Shown here piece after piece: positions 35,211-44,036 of a stretch of 64,000 nt of DNA. Each line of letters starts with the position of its first letter. The stretch's first letter is position 1. The notes under the pieces were generated by a model, which was not told where the DNA came from, did no database searches, and was given only the letters and a program-made list of their open reading frames with translations. The position numbers were made by a program, and so were the translations under genes. The DNA is from CAZRGV01 sp964599655 (lineage in GTDB: Bacteria > Planctomycetota > Planctomycetia > Isosphaerales > Isosphaeraceae): the NCBI GenBank assembly GCA_964599655.1, contig CAZRGV010000006.1, forward strand, positions 1-64,000, in the 5' to 3' direction.

Positions 35211-36398
35211 TCAGTTTCCGCTGAGGGCGAGTCGTCGCCGTCGAAGCCGATGCGCGCCGATCGCTAGCGTCGCGACGGCGAACATCGCAAACGTGGTTGG
35301 CTCGGGAATGGGCGACGGGAAGCCAGGGCCGGTATTGCCAATGGGGGTCAGCAGGAACGCGTGCTGGCTGCCATCGGTCATCGTGCCCCAACCCACGATC
35401 TGGCCCGCGTCGTTGATGCCCGTGGCGCCGTTCAGGACCGTGAAATCCGAGCCAGCGGGCAGGAACTTGTTCAGGTCGATCATCTCCTTACCATCCCAGA
35501 TGAACGCCCGGTACTCGTTCATCGAGTCGATGTTCCAGCCGACGACCTGGCCGACCGAGTTGATCCCGTCGGCGAAGCTCGACTTGCCGAGGGTGCCGAG
35601 ATCCTGCATCTGGCCGTTACTGTAGAGGAACGCGTGCGTCGCGCCTCCGTTGACCTCGGACGCTCCCGCAATCTGACCCGAGGGGTTGATGGCGAAGGCC
35701 CAACTATTCTTACCGCCGAGCGTCCCCAGATCTTGCATCTGGTTGTTGACGCTCAAGAACGCATGGGTCGATCCGTCGGCGAGCTGGGCCGAACCGACGA
35801 TCTGACCCGAGTCGTTGATGGCACGGGCATCGCTGGTATTGCCGCCCAGCGTGCCGAGATCGGTCAACTGACCGTTGCTGTAGAGGAAGCCGTGCTGTTG
35901 TCCGTTGGCCGTCTCGGACGAACCGACGACCTGTCCGAAGGAGTTGATTCCGAGCGCTCCGCCGTAACGGCCCCCCAGCGTGTCGATTTGCGTCGTCTGA
36001 CCATTCGTCTGAACGAACGCGCGCTGGAAGTTGCCACTGTTCGTCGAGATCGGCAAGGAGCCCACGACCTGACCGGCGCTGTTGATGCCGTAGGTGACGC
36101 TGTACCCGTTGCCCAGCCCACTGACCGGGGTCATCGGACTGGTCGAGGCCGACGACGCGGTGCTCGATTGCGCATCCGTGGGCTGGGTATCGAGCGGCCC
36201 TGTGGTAAAGGCTTGGCCCTGAGACGTTCCGAAGACGCGACCACTGTTGGTGATGCCTTTGACGTCACCGATTCCGAGGTCGGTGACCTTCACGGCCGGA
36301 CTGCTGATCGCATCGGCCTTGAGCGAAGGCGCTCCCGCTGCGACTAAGCCCGCGGCGGCCAGCGTCCAGCCGGCCCAGCCTTTGATGCGTGCTCTCAT
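35211..36398 (-). CDS. HAF-repeat PEP-CTERM protein
   Basis: 395 residues with a signal peptide. The body contains about six HAF-type repeats of the pattern DLGTLGG-x(n)-INxxGQVVG-x(n)-HAFLYSNG, each ~45-50 residues, predicted to form a beta structure. The C-terminus IPEPTTFAMFAVATLAIGAH followed by RLRRRR is a textbook PEP-CTERM sorting signal (Pro-Glu-Pro, helix, basic cluster), recognised by exosortase for surface attachment. Function beyond surface localisation is unknown. The exosortase gene is not in the window. Confidence 0.9.
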   Translation of the reverse strand: MRARIKGWAGWTLAAAGLVAAGAPSLKADAISSPAVKVTDLGIGDVKGITNSGRVFGTSQGQAFTTGPLDTQPTDAQSSTASSASTSPMTPVSGLGNGYSVTYGINSAGQVVGSLPISTNSGNFQRAFVQTNGQTTQIDTLGGRYGGALGINSFGQVVGSSETANGQQHGFLYSNGQLTDLGTLGGNTSDARAINDSGQIVGSAQLADGSTHAFLSVNNQMQDLGTLGGKNSWAFAINPSGQIAGASEVNGGATHAFLYSNGQMQDLGTLGKSSFADGINSVGQVVGWNIDSMNEYRAFIWDGKEMIDLNKFLPAGSDFTVLNGATGINDAGQIVGWGTMTDGSQHAFLLTPIGNTGPGFPSPIPEPTTFAMFAVATLAIGAHRLRRRRLALSGN

Positions 36399-36737
36399 CC
36401 TGCTCTCTCCATGGCAGTAATCCGAGAGGGTCGGCAGTCCGGTTCTGGGGTCCCATCCCCGCTGTCATCGCCGGGCCGATGCCCGTCACGGCTGTCTACC
36501 CTCGGACGGGGGGGGACTCTAAGGAAGGCGAAAAAATCCGTCAAGTCGGATCGATTCAAGTTTGGCGCGAGACCCGCCGAATAAGGGAGGATTCGAGGTG
36601 TGTCGAAATCCCTGCTGCGCGCCTCAATCGCCATCGATTATGATAGGCTTCGCGTTTTGGCTCCCGCCTGCTTCGATGCGCTCTAACCGTCGTGTGGCCA
36701 AGGCGATCGAACAAAACACGCCCTGGGAGTTCCCCCC
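36399..36737. other. Intergenic region between divergent genes
   Basis: 339 bases, presumably holding promoters for the leftward PEP-CTERM gene and the rightward symporter gene. A TATGAT hexamer is present near 36637 but lacks a convincing -35. No gene seen. Confidence 0.4.
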
Positions 36738-38093
36738 TTGACCACCCCCGTCGCCTCGAACGCGTCCAGTCGCCCAGGCGATCAACGAAGTCTCTTGAAT
36801 TGGTGGCACCGAACTCCGTTGTATCTGCGGATTCTCGGTGGGCTGGTGCTGGGTGTGATCGCGGGGGTGATTCTCGGTCCGAACGCCGAGGCGCTCGCGA
36901 TTCCAAGCCGCTTGATTCTTCGGCTCTTAGGCGCCCTGGCGCCTCCGCTGATCCTCGTCGCGGTGGTCCATACCCTGATGACCGCCGAGATACAGCCACA
37001 CATCGCGCGCCGGCTGTTTGGCTTGCTCGTTCTGAATACTCTCGTGGCCATCACCATCGGCCTCTTGGTGGCCAACGTCGTCCAACCCGGCCGTTGGGGT
37101 AAGCTGACCCCACCACGATCGGCGGAGTCGGCCACCAAGGCCACCGAGGATGCCGCGCCCAACCCCTTGCTCCTGTTTCTCGACAACGTGCCGAGGAGCC
37201 TGCTTGGTCCGCTCGGCGACCAGGGGAGCGTCATTGGCGTCATCCTGATCGCCCTGGCGTTCGGGGTTGCTCTCCGAAGTCGCCGTCGAGAGGAGATTCG
37301 CACGGTCGAGGATGTCGTTAAGGTGGCCTACGACCTATTGATCGTTGTGCTGCACTGGATCATCGACCTCGTCCCGCTCGGCGTTTTTGGCGTTGTCGCC
37401 CGTGTCATCGGCACCGAGGGATTCCAGCCATTCGCGGCGATGGGGGCGTTCGTCGGGGCGGTCCTGCTCGGACTGTTGCTTCAGACCGCGTATTACCTTG
37501 TTCGAATCCGCCTCTGGTCGTGGGTGAGTCCGTGGCGGGTTCTGAAAGGAACCCGAGACGCGCTCGTCATGGCCTTCTCAACGGCCAGTTCCACCGCCAC
37601 GATGCCCGTGACCTACACCTGCCTGCGCGAGCAGGTTGGTCTTCGTGAAGAGTCGGCCAGCATGGGCTCTCTGGTCGGGGCCAACTTCAACAACGATGGA
37701 ACCGCGCTCTACGAGGCGATGGCGGCCCTGTTCATCGCGCAGATGATCGGTCGAGGACTGACGCTTCCCGAGCAACTTCTCGTCGTTCTGACCTCGGTCA
37801 TCGCTTCGGTGGGGGCCGCGGGGATTCCCGAGGCGGGACTCGTCACCATGACCCTAGTCTTCAAGGCCGTCCACCTTCCGGTCGAGTACATCCCGTTGCT
37901 ATTCACGATCGACTGGTTCCTCGACCGTTGCCGCACCGCCATCAACGTCCTTGGGGACATCAACGTGAGCTGCCTGCTGGATGGCAAGGTACCGGAATCG
38001 CCCGGTCGGCTCGTGTCGCCTCCCCAACCGACGCTTGAGCCATTGTCTGTAGAACCGGAGATCGTAACGAACGACGGCCAGGACGCACGTTGA
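36738..38093 (+). CDS. Dicarboxylate/amino acid:cation symporter (DAACS family)
   Basis: 451 residues, polytopic. The family motifs are complete: serine-rich FSTASSTATMPVTYTC hairpin (HP1), GANFNNDGTALYE (the NMDGT helix 7 core) and GAAGIPEAGLVTM (HP2), followed by DWFLDRCRTAINVLGD. Members import glutamate, aspartate or C4-dicarboxylates with Na+ or H+. The TTG start with GGGAG upstream is the only supported one, as no ATG occurs before the first helix. The serine-rich motif reads STASS rather than SSSSA, a mild variant. Confidence 0.94.
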   Translation: MTTPVASNASSRPGDQRSLLNWWHRTPLYLRILGGLVLGVIAGVILGPNAEALAIPSRLILRLLGALAPPLILVAVVHTLMTAEIQPHIARRLFGLLVLNTLVAITIGLLVANVVQPGRWGKLTPPRSAESATKATEDAAPNPLLLFLDNVPRSLLGPLGDQGSVIGVILIALAFGVALRSRRREEIRTVEDVVKVAYDLLIVVLHWIIDLVPLGVFGVVARVIGTEGFQPFAAMGAFVGAVLLGLLLQTAYYLVRIRLWSWVSPWRVLKGTRDALVMAFSTASSTATMPVTYTCLREQVGLREESASMGSLVGANFNNDGTALYEAMAALFIAQMIGRGLTLPEQLLVVLTSVIASVGAAGIPEAGLVTMTLVFKAVHLPVEYIPLLFTIDWFLDRCRTAINVLGDINVSCLLDGKVPESPGRLVSPPQPTLEPLSVEPEIVTNDGQDAR

Positions 38094-38112
38094 ACTTGAT
38101 CGGAACCAGGAT

Positions 38113-38901
38113 TCATTCCTCAATCGCTCGAGGGACGCGCCCGTTCAGAACCGCCTTCACGTCAATCGGGACCAGATTCTCGACGATACCGCAATACAGG
38201 GCCTTTAGCCGAGGCGGCAGGGTTCCTCGAGGGGCGTCGGTCCACCAGTTCATTTGCCGAAGGTGGTCGGTCGGCCAGATCGGCAGCGGGGTGCCGAAGG
38301 CCTCGGAAGAGACCACGGAAACCAGGCCGTCATTGGGACCCTCCCAGCGGCCGAGCATGGCGTGAAGCCGCCGGAGCGGCCAGCAAATGTCATCGGGAGG
38401 AGGATCGCCGGCCACGCTGAAACAGGCCACCCCTTCGGGTTCGGGAGTCGCCTCATGCCAGGCCCTCGCGGTCTTTTGCGTCACGTCGACGAACCCGCGA
38501 TGATCAAGCCCCATCGCGGTGAGCAGTCGATAAACCGGGCTCAATCGACGCTGCGCGACATCGGCCAGGATCGATCCCAGGTGCGGTGTCGCGATCGTCG
38601 TCACGCTCAGAACACGGCCCGCCCAGTCGGGATCCGTCAGCAGTTGCCGGGCGTCGAGCCCGCCCATGCTGTGGCCGATGATATGCACCGGCTCATCCGG
38701 AAACACCGCTCGAATGCGCTCGCCAAGCTTCTTCCCTCGCCGCTCGATACCGGCGGTGGGATGCACTCGAGTCACCAGAACCCGGTTACCGGCCGCGCGC
38801 AAGAATTCCGGAATTCCCCGGAAATAGGTCGCGAGAGTGATCGGACCTAAACCGATACGCTCGAAACCAAACAAGCCGTGCGCCAGGACCACGGGCGCCA
38901 T
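38113..38901 (-). CDS. Alpha/beta-hydrolase, triacylglycerol lipase-like
   Basis: 262 residues. VVLAHGLFGFERI carries the oxyanion-hole HG and IIGHSMGGLDAR the nucleophile elbow GxSxG; ATPHLGS and a DGLVSVVSS segment with the acid fit the lipase class I.3/LipA order. A His near PTDHLRQMNW completes the triad. No signal peptide is visible, so the substrate may be intracellular lipid or ester. It converges with the symporter gene with only 19 bases between stops. A TTG 18 bases upstream of the ATG is an alternative start. Confidence 0.88.
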   Translation of the reverse strand: MAPVVLAHGLFGFERIGLGPITLATYFRGIPEFLRAAGNRVLVTRVHPTAGIERRGKKLGERIRAVFPDEPVHIIGHSMGGLDARQLLTDPDWAGRVLSVTTIATPHLGSILADVAQRRLSPVYRLLTAMGLDHRGFVDVTQKTARAWHEATPEPEGVACFSVAGDPPPDDICWPLRRLHAMLGRWEGPNDGLVSVVSSEAFGTPLPIWPTDHLRQMNWWTDAPRGTLPPRLKALYCGIVENLVPIDVKAVLNGRVPRAIEE

Positions 38902-39218
38902 CAATCGTGGGCAGATCAAGGGTGTCGCTCTCTGATGGCGCGACTCGCCTTCACCTACCCTGGACGGTCGCCACCTTCAAAGGTCGGAAAAAAATCCTCC
39001 GTGCCGACCTTTCACTAAAGAAAGTATAGCCGCAAAACCGAGGCCAGGAATTCCTTGCGATCAGAAATCACGCAAACATTTCTGGCCGCTTGCCGTTTAT
39101 CCTGTTTACGAGGAAATTGACGAGAAAGTTCGACGTCGTCGCCGGGTGCACCCGAAACCGCATGCGGCGTGCGTGTTGAGTTCGGACTTCGAGACGTCCC
39201 GGGATGGGGAGGACTTCG

Positions 39219-39482
39219 ATGCACATGCATGGCATTGTCCAGACAGCGATCCTGGAGGAGAATCCACCGGGCAGTGAGTCGATCGAGATGGTCTTGGTGG
39301 TGCAGGGCGTCGGGCGGGACCAACCCCGTAAGATCATAATTCCGTTCGACTTGCTGCTACGAGACGAATCGCTTGACGTCGACCGAATTCAGGGACACGC
39401 CTTCCAGGCCGAAGTCGACGAGGATGGCCCTAAGCGTTGGGTCGTTCGCGAAATTGCTTTTGCCGGCCATCGGATCTTATGA
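39219..39482 (+). CDS. Small hypothetical protein
   Basis: 87 residues, no hydrophobic helix, alternating beta-like strands (IEMVLVVQGV, RKIIIPFDLLL). GGGGAGGA six bases before ATG 39219 decides the start. It overlaps the 3' end of the converging glycosyltransferase gene by 6 bases. No family recognised. Confidence 0.6.
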   Translation: MHMHGIVQTAILEENPPGSESIEMVLVVQGVGRDQPRKIIIPFDLLLRDESLDVDRIQGHAFQAEVDEDGPKRWVVREIAFAGHRIL

Positions 39483-40664
39483 CCGGGGTGATCCCTGGAA
39501 GCGTCGGATTTTGCCATCGAGGCGGGCGTTCGCGAGAAGTTGGCGGTAAAGAGCCACGTAACGACCCGCGATGATGTTCAGGGCGAACTCCTTCTCGATG
39601 CGTTGCTTCGCGGCAACACCGAGCCTTCGTCCCAGGTCGGGATCTCCCAGAATTCGCCGCAAAGCCGCCGTCCAGTTCTCGGGTCGGTCCGGACGGATCA
39701 ACAATCCGGTCTGGTTCTCGTCGATGAGATCGACGTTGCCGCCGATGGACGACGCGACACATGGCAATCCAGTCGCCATGGCTTCGAGCAACGAGTTGCT
39801 CATGCCTTCGGCAACGCTTGGCAGCACAAAGACATCGGCGGCTCGAAGATACGAGGCCGGATCGGGCACCGCCCCCAAAAAGTGCACTTGGCCGGCGATT
39901 CCGAGGGCTCTTGTGCGTTGTCGAAGCCGGTCTCGATCGGGGCCATCCCCGACGAGGAGGAGGTTCGCCTGGACCTGTTGGGTCAGGTCCGACCAGGCGT
40001 CGAGCAAAACATCGAGATTCTTCTGGGGATGGAGTCGACCCGTGAAAAGAACGCGGGGACGCGGCGGCAGTTCGGCTTCGACCTCGCTGGGACCCGGATG
40101 AAATCGACGGGTATCGACACCGCTCGCCATTCGAGACAGACGAGCGGCCGGCACGCCTAGAGCGAGCCATTCCCGCTCAATGTCCGCCGAGATCGCCGCG
40201 AAGGCGGTGTTTCGAAGGATCAGGCGCCGGAGGATTGGGAAACCCTTTGTGCGTGTCAGCTCTTGCGCTTCACCGTAATAACCCGAACTGGCCGGCTGAA
40301 CCAGGGTCGGCGCGCCCTTGAGCCAGGGGCGGGCCAGCCCGGTCGCAATGGCCTCCCAGAGTCCCTGATGGGTATGGACGAGGTCGTACGACGCTCGCAA
40401 CCGCCTCAACGCATGAAAAACGCCGGCGACGAAGGTCAGGCCAAACAGGGGACCTCGGGGCGAGGTGCGCACCCATCGCCGCACCTGAACACCGCGAACG
40501 ACGTCGTCGCGTGGTAAACTTGGCTCGTACTTGGTCACGACCTGGACCAGGTGGCCGATTCGTACCAACTCGGCGCCTTGCTCCAACGCCTGACGTTCCG
40601 CGCCACTCTGAAATGGGTGGAAGTGACTGACGACGAAGCAGACGCGGATCGGGTTCTCGTTCAT
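39477..40664 (-). CDS. GT4-family glycosyltransferase
   Basis: 395 residues, GT-B fold. The N-terminal SHFHPFQSGAERQALEQG is the acceptor-side glycine-rich loop. VLFTGRLHPQKNLDVLLDA and the EGMSNSLLEAMATGLPCVAS segment with the E-x7-E motif bind the nucleotide sugar. Such retaining enzymes add sugars to glycans or lipids. The only other glycan-export gene in the window is the Wza-like gene 17 kb away, so the pathway is unclear. A 6-base overlap with the small converging gene is present. Confidence 0.92.
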   Translation of the reverse strand: MNENPIRVCFVVSHFHPFQSGAERQALEQGAELVRIGHLVQVVTKYEPSLPRDDVVRGVQVRRWVRTSPRGPLFGLTFVAGVFHALRRLRASYDLVHTHQGLWEAIATGLARPWLKGAPTLVQPASSGYYGEAQELTRTKGFPILRRLILRNTAFAAISADIEREWLALGVPAARLSRMASGVDTRRFHPGPSEVEAELPPRPRVLFTGRLHPQKNLDVLLDAWSDLTQQVQANLLLVGDGPDRDRLRQRTRALGIAGQVHFLGAVPDPASYLRAADVFVLPSVAEGMSNSLLEAMATGLPCVASSIGGNVDLIDENQTGLLIRPDRPENWTAALRRILGDPDLGRRLGVAAKQRIEKEFALNIIAGRYVALYRQLLANARLDGKIRRFQGSPRS

Positions 40665-40744
40665 GCTCTGGAGACCCGAGAAATCGTTCCCGAGCCGACT
40701 CTGGACCGACGACCAGGTTTACCGTCTGTCCACGGATGTCGATG

Positions 40745-40774
40745 AAAAAACCCGGCTTCCCCGAGGAAGCCGGG
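40745..40774 (-). terminator. Intrinsic terminator
   Basis: Perfect 10-bp stem CCCGGCTTCC/GGAAGCCGGG with a 4-base loop, followed on the - strand by TTTTTT. It ends the transcript of the Tyr/Thr-rich protein gene. Confidence 0.8.
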
Positions 40775-40816
40775 ACACGAGGGAGCAGTCCAACTCATTG
40801 GAGACGATCACCAGGA

Positions 40817-41917
40817 TCAGTGATTGATCCGAAGGCTCGACACCTGGCGATTGGAATCGTCGAGGAAGCGACCGCCTGCCGAGGTAATCGTGCCATAAGG
40901 CGTGGTCTTGCCATCGGTTTCCGCGATTTGGACGGCCCAGTCGCCATCGGGGAGAACGACTTCAAAGTAACCCTGTTCGTTGCTCGTCGCCTCGCGATCC
41001 TTGTACCGCTGGCGGAGGTCGGAGAAGACGACCTTGACCCTCGCCTGCGGTTGGTTGTCGCTCCCAGAGACGACCTCGCCACGCAAGGCGCCGGGAGCAA
41101 GCGACGATGCCCGGGGACGCATGACGGTCGGTGTCGGCTTGTACGATTGGCGCTCGATCGGCTCCGGCGGCGCGGAGACGCCACCTTCCGCCGGAGGAGG
41201 CGGCGAAACCGGGGTCTCGGCTCCTGCGGAGCCGGGCTTCTCTGGCGTGGGAGTTACCGGAGTCGGGAACTCGAACGGAGGCTCAGCTCCGGTCGATCCG
41301 GGTTCCGCGCCCGAGGGAGCCGGACTCGTGTTGCCCGCTCCGGTACCGCGTCCGCCCGGCTCGCTCTCAATCGCCACAGGAGGCGCCTTGGCGGCCCCCT
41401 TTTTATTGCCGCCAGCTTGCGGAGCGACCTGGACCGAGCTGGTCGTGGTCGCCGATGGAACCGCGCAAGGATCGCAGGTGTAGGATGTTGGGGTCAGCGA
41501 GGGCAAGTCGAGCGTCGTGGTCGTGGGCCAGTAGGTCGTCGCGTAATAGGTTGTGGGCGTCAGGTCAACATAATACGAACTGGTCGTGGTATAAAACGGT
41601 CGAGCCGCGAGTCTCCGCCGGACCGCCAGACTGGTGGTTTGATACGACGTGCCGACCAGGTAGGCTGTCGGTTCCACGTAGTAGGTCGTCGGCGTCAGGA
41701 CCGACGACGTGTAGACCGTCGGGGTCAGCACGCTGTAAGTCGTCGGGACGTAATACGAGGTGCTGGCGTAGTACGTTGTCGGAACAGTCAGTACCGAAGG
41801 AACATAGACGGTTTCGACGACGCCGCTAGAGCGGCCCAGGTGCGCCTGGGCTCTCGGCAGGGTGATCGCGCAGAGCGACGCCGAGACTAGGAAGGCGCGA
41901 GCAACGAACGGTCGCAT
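40817..41917 (-). CDS. Tyr/Thr-rich secreted protein with C-terminal carboxypeptidase-like domain
   Basis: 366 residues. Signal peptide ends near AQA. Residues ~35-165 are an extreme low-complexity region of degenerate YYVxPTTYY/VLTPTxY repeats, rich in Tyr, Thr, Val and Pro. A Pro/Gly/Glu linker follows, then a ~90-residue domain (GALRGEVVSGSDNQPQARVKV to YFEVVLPDGDWAVQI) that looks like a carboxypeptidase regulatory-type beta sandwich. The Tyr/Thr repeat suggests a structural or adhesive surface protein; no family is recognised for it. GGAG before ATG 41917 decides the start. Confidence 0.75.
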   Translation of the reverse strand: MRPFVARAFLVSASLCAITLPRAQAHLGRSSGVVETVYVPSVLTVPTTYYASTSYYVPTTYSVLTPTVYTSSVLTPTTYYVEPTAYLVGTSYQTTSLAVRRRLAARPFYTTTSSYYVDLTPTTYYATTYWPTTTTLDLPSLTPTSYTCDPCAVPSATTTSSVQVAPQAGGNKKGAAKAPPVAIESEPGGRGTGAGNTSPAPSGAEPGSTGAEPPFEFPTPVTPTPEKPGSAGAETPVSPPPPAEGGVSAPPEPIERQSYKPTPTVMRPRASSLAPGALRGEVVSGSDNQPQARVKVVFSDLRQRYKDREATSNEQGYFEVVLPDGDWAVQIAETDGKTTPYGTITSAGGRFLDDSNRQVSSLRINH

Positions 41918-42171
41918 GGTTGTCGTCTCCAGGGAGCCCGGACCAACCCGAGATTCGGCGACCATGCCGAATTCCCGAGGGTACGCTTCCCTTCCCAGAT
42001 TAACAAACGAAGGCGGGAGTACCAAGCGTCACGATCGATTCTCAAGGCGCAATCCCATCCTGAGTCGTCGGTTGTTTTGTGCCGAAGGCAGGAAATTGCG
42101 TGCCGGACGGAAATCTGCCATGATTGAGGAAGTTGGACAACGTGCCGATCGAATCGAAGGAATTGGATCCC

Positions 42172-42444
42172 ATGGTGAACCCTCGCGACGTCGACGCCGT
42201 GCTCGACCGCGACTTCCTCGAAACGCGTGCCCGGATCCTGGAGGTGGCCGCCGCCCTCGACCGGATCGACCGGGCGCCCGAGCACCCAGGACACAGCCCC
42301 AACCGCCGCCTGGCTCAGATCCGCCAGGCTCTCGAAGCCCTGCTCGTTCCCGAACCCAGCCGGGCGGAAACCATCCAACACATCTTTTCTCTCGACTATG
42401 ATCCTGACTGGCGGGAGAAGTTCGGCCTCGACACGGCTCGTTAG
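42172..42444 (+). CDS. Small conserved-looking hypothetical protein
   Basis: 90 residues, helical and charged (DRDFLETRARILEVAAALDRIDR), soluble. AAGGA precedes ATG 42172; in-frame GTG 42142 is an alternative. Codon use matches the rest of the window. Function unknown. Confidence 0.6.
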   Translation: MVNPRDVDAVLDRDFLETRARILEVAAALDRIDRAPEHPGHSPNRRLAQIRQALEALLVPEPSRAETIQHIFSLDYDPDWREKFGLDTAR

Positions 42445-42656
42445 CCGCGGCTCTCGCAACCGCGAGCATCCCTGAAGAACTGCCCGGTATCCTCGAACGG
42501 CAACGCCAGTCGAAGGGCCCGATCCTGACCTCGCTTGAATCCCCGATCCGCCTCGAGGCGCACCACGCTCGCCTCGCCTGCCTGGAGACGGCCATGAATT
42601 ACATCGACCCGCTAGAATTAGTCCGCTGGAACCGACGCTACATCTGTTGCCAGTAA
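42418..42656 (+). pseudogene. Open coding-like frame without start codon
   Basis: A 79-codon frame runs from just after a TGA at 42417 to TAA at 42656. It contains no ATG, GTG or TTG until a late ATG near the end, yet reads like protein (ILTSLESPIRLEAHHARLA, then ETAMNYIDPLELVRWNRRYI). It overlaps the end of the preceding small gene in another frame. It may be a decayed 3' fragment of a gene, or a frame joined to the preceding one by slippage. Confidence 0.3.
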
Positions 42657-42727
42657 AGGACTTGCGTCAAATCGGTTCGCGGATGGAACTGTGACTTTTG
42701 GCTCTCTTTTCCACCGTTTCCACCATT

Positions 42728-42745
42728 TCCGTCCCAATTCCGTCC
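42728..42745 (+). promoter_or_regulatory. 7-4-7 direct repeat, possible response-regulator operator
   Basis: TCCGTCC (42728-42734), four bases CAAT, TCCGTCC (42739-42745), followed by GGGCAC. Two TCCACC copies with 9-bp period precede it. An 11-bp period with 7-bp half-sites is the layout bound by OmpR/PhoB-type regulators. It lies 30 bases before the next gene and recurs near 44.04 kb. Confidence 0.4.
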
Positions 42746-42774
42746 GGGCACTTACCCGATGAGGCGAGACGCAG

Positions 42775-43119
42775 ATGCGCAGTCAGAAGGGAAGTCGGAG
42801 GATCGTGGTCGGGGCCGTCGAGTTCCGCTGGCGAGCCACGGGCGATGACGGTTACATCTCGATCGGGATTTGGCCCGCGAACAACACCGGCTCCTACATC
42901 CAAGGCAACCTGCGCTATCACGAGACATGGATCGACAACGGCGACGGGAGTTGGTCCTCGGCGGGAAACCAGATCGTCATCACGAACCGCATCATCCGGC
43001 GGATCATCGAGCATGCGATAGCGGTTCACGGCTACGACCCGCAAGTACGGGGCAAGGAACTCAACCTGAGAGTTCTCGACGACGTGGTCAAGTGGGACGA
43101 TGCCGTTCGCGGCTCCTGA
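42775..43119 (+). CDS. Hypothetical protein, 114 residues
   Basis: Soluble, beta-rich first half with Trp/Tyr-rich strands (EFRWRATGDDGYISIGIWP, YHETWIDNGDGSWSS), helical second half. It looks like a compact conserved domain, but the family is not recognised. It follows the 7-4-7 repeat and precedes a hairpin terminator, so it is probably a single-gene transcript. Confidence 0.6.
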   Translation: MRSQKGSRRIVVGAVEFRWRATGDDGYISIGIWPANNTGSYIQGNLRYHETWIDNGDGSWSSAGNQIVITNRIIRRIIEHAIAVHGYDPQVRGKELNLRVLDDVVKWDDAVRGS

Positions 43120-43133
43120 AGACACATCAGAAT

Positions 43134-43152
43134 GTGCTTGCGCGACAAGCAC
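43134..43152 (+). terminator. Hairpin terminator
   Basis: GTGCTTG (43134-43140) and CAAGCAC (43146-43152) around a CGCGA loop, followed by pyrimidine-rich CTTTCCTCTACCTTCTTTCC, 15 bases past the upstream stop codon. Confidence 0.45.
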
Positions 43153-43217
43153 CTTTCCTCTACCTTCTTTCCTGCGCGCGGGCGATGAAGCCCGCTGACA
43201 GACTGAAGGAGGAGGAC

Positions 43218-43499
43218 ATGGATTTTGGAGATGCGATTCGCGAGCTGAAGGCAGGGAAGCGTGTTGCTCGCAGTGGATGGAACGGCAAGGGCATGTGGCT
43301 GGCCTACTCGCCTGGCAGCAGAGCGCTCCCAGCCGATCGCTTCTGGGCTGGTCCGAACCGTGAATATGCCACCGTCAACGGCGGGACTGCTGACGTGCTG
43401 CCTTGCATCACCATGAAAACTGCTACAGGCGAAGTCTTGATGGGCTGGCTCGCCTCGCAGACCGATATGCTGAGTGATGACTGGCAGGTGATCGAGTAG
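43218..43499 (+). CDS. DUF2829 protein (Tad2-like)
   Basis: 93 residues, the full size of the family. MDFGDAIRELKAGKRV, RSGWNGKGMWL, a central ITMKTATGEVLMGW and the end WLASQTDMLSDDWQV are the DUF2829 signature. The family includes the phage anti-Thoeris protein Tad2, which sequesters a cyclic ADP-ribose isomer made by ThsB; chromosomal members are not characterised and may do something else. AGGAGGAGG just before ATG 43218 is the strongest ribosome site in the patch. No phage structural, integrase or Thoeris gene is seen around it. Confidence 0.88.
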   Translation: MDFGDAIRELKAGKRVARSGWNGKGMWLAYSPGSRALPADRFWAGPNREYATVNGGTADVLPCITMKTATGEVLMGWLASQTDMLSDDWQVIE

Positions 43500-43593
43500 C
43501 AGTGCGAAACCCGCAAGATCGGTGAACACCTTTACGGCCCGCGCTGACAGACGAAGCTGGCGCAGGCCACGCGATCGGCATCGTATTTCACCG

Positions 43594-43878
43594 CTAAGCA
43601 TTGCGCCTCGGGGAACGCCATTCTGGCCCGAACTTCACCAGTTCCCAGTTGAACGGTCCAGCGGCGTAGCCGACGATGTCCTCGCCTTCGCCCAGTAGTA
43701 TGACATCCCCCAGTTTGCTCGAATACTGCTCACAGGCATGCTCCAGGCTGTCAGCATCCAGCACAGCAAACTCCTGGTACTCGTCAGGGAACAAAGGCCC
43801 GCGATCATCCGTGAGACAGCGTGGACGCCAGCTTCCATGCCCGTCGGGTTCATTGGGGCGGTACACCGTTGCTCTCAC
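43594..43878 (-). CDS. Small acidic hypothetical protein
   Basis: 94 residues from a GTG start with GAGG upstream. Composition is acidic with aromatic residues; the middle EYQEFAVLDADSLEHACEQ looks like a helix. No family recognised. It is leftward, opposite to the DUF2829 gene. A longer in-frame extension to 44121 lacks coding features. Confidence 0.45.
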   Translation of the reverse strand: MRATVYRPNEPDGHGSWRPRCLTDDRGPLFPDEYQEFAVLDADSLEHACEQYSSKLGDVILLGEGEDIVGYAAGPFNWELVKFGPEWRSPRRNA

Positions 43879-44036
43879 GACTTCACCTCGACCCGACCCA
43901 CGTTTCCCGTTTCGACTCGCACCGTGCGCTGCTGGCTCTCCGGCAAGCGCCGCATTCGCCCGGTCATCGCCGAGCGTATCCGCGGGCTTTCGAGCGAGTA
44001 ACTTGGTAGTATAGAATTTATCTGGCCGGTGCGAAT

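Noticed and set aside
36480..36540. Riboswitch-like G-rich leader before the symporter
   Set aside because: A G run and an A run are present but no stable conserved fold could be drawn by eye.
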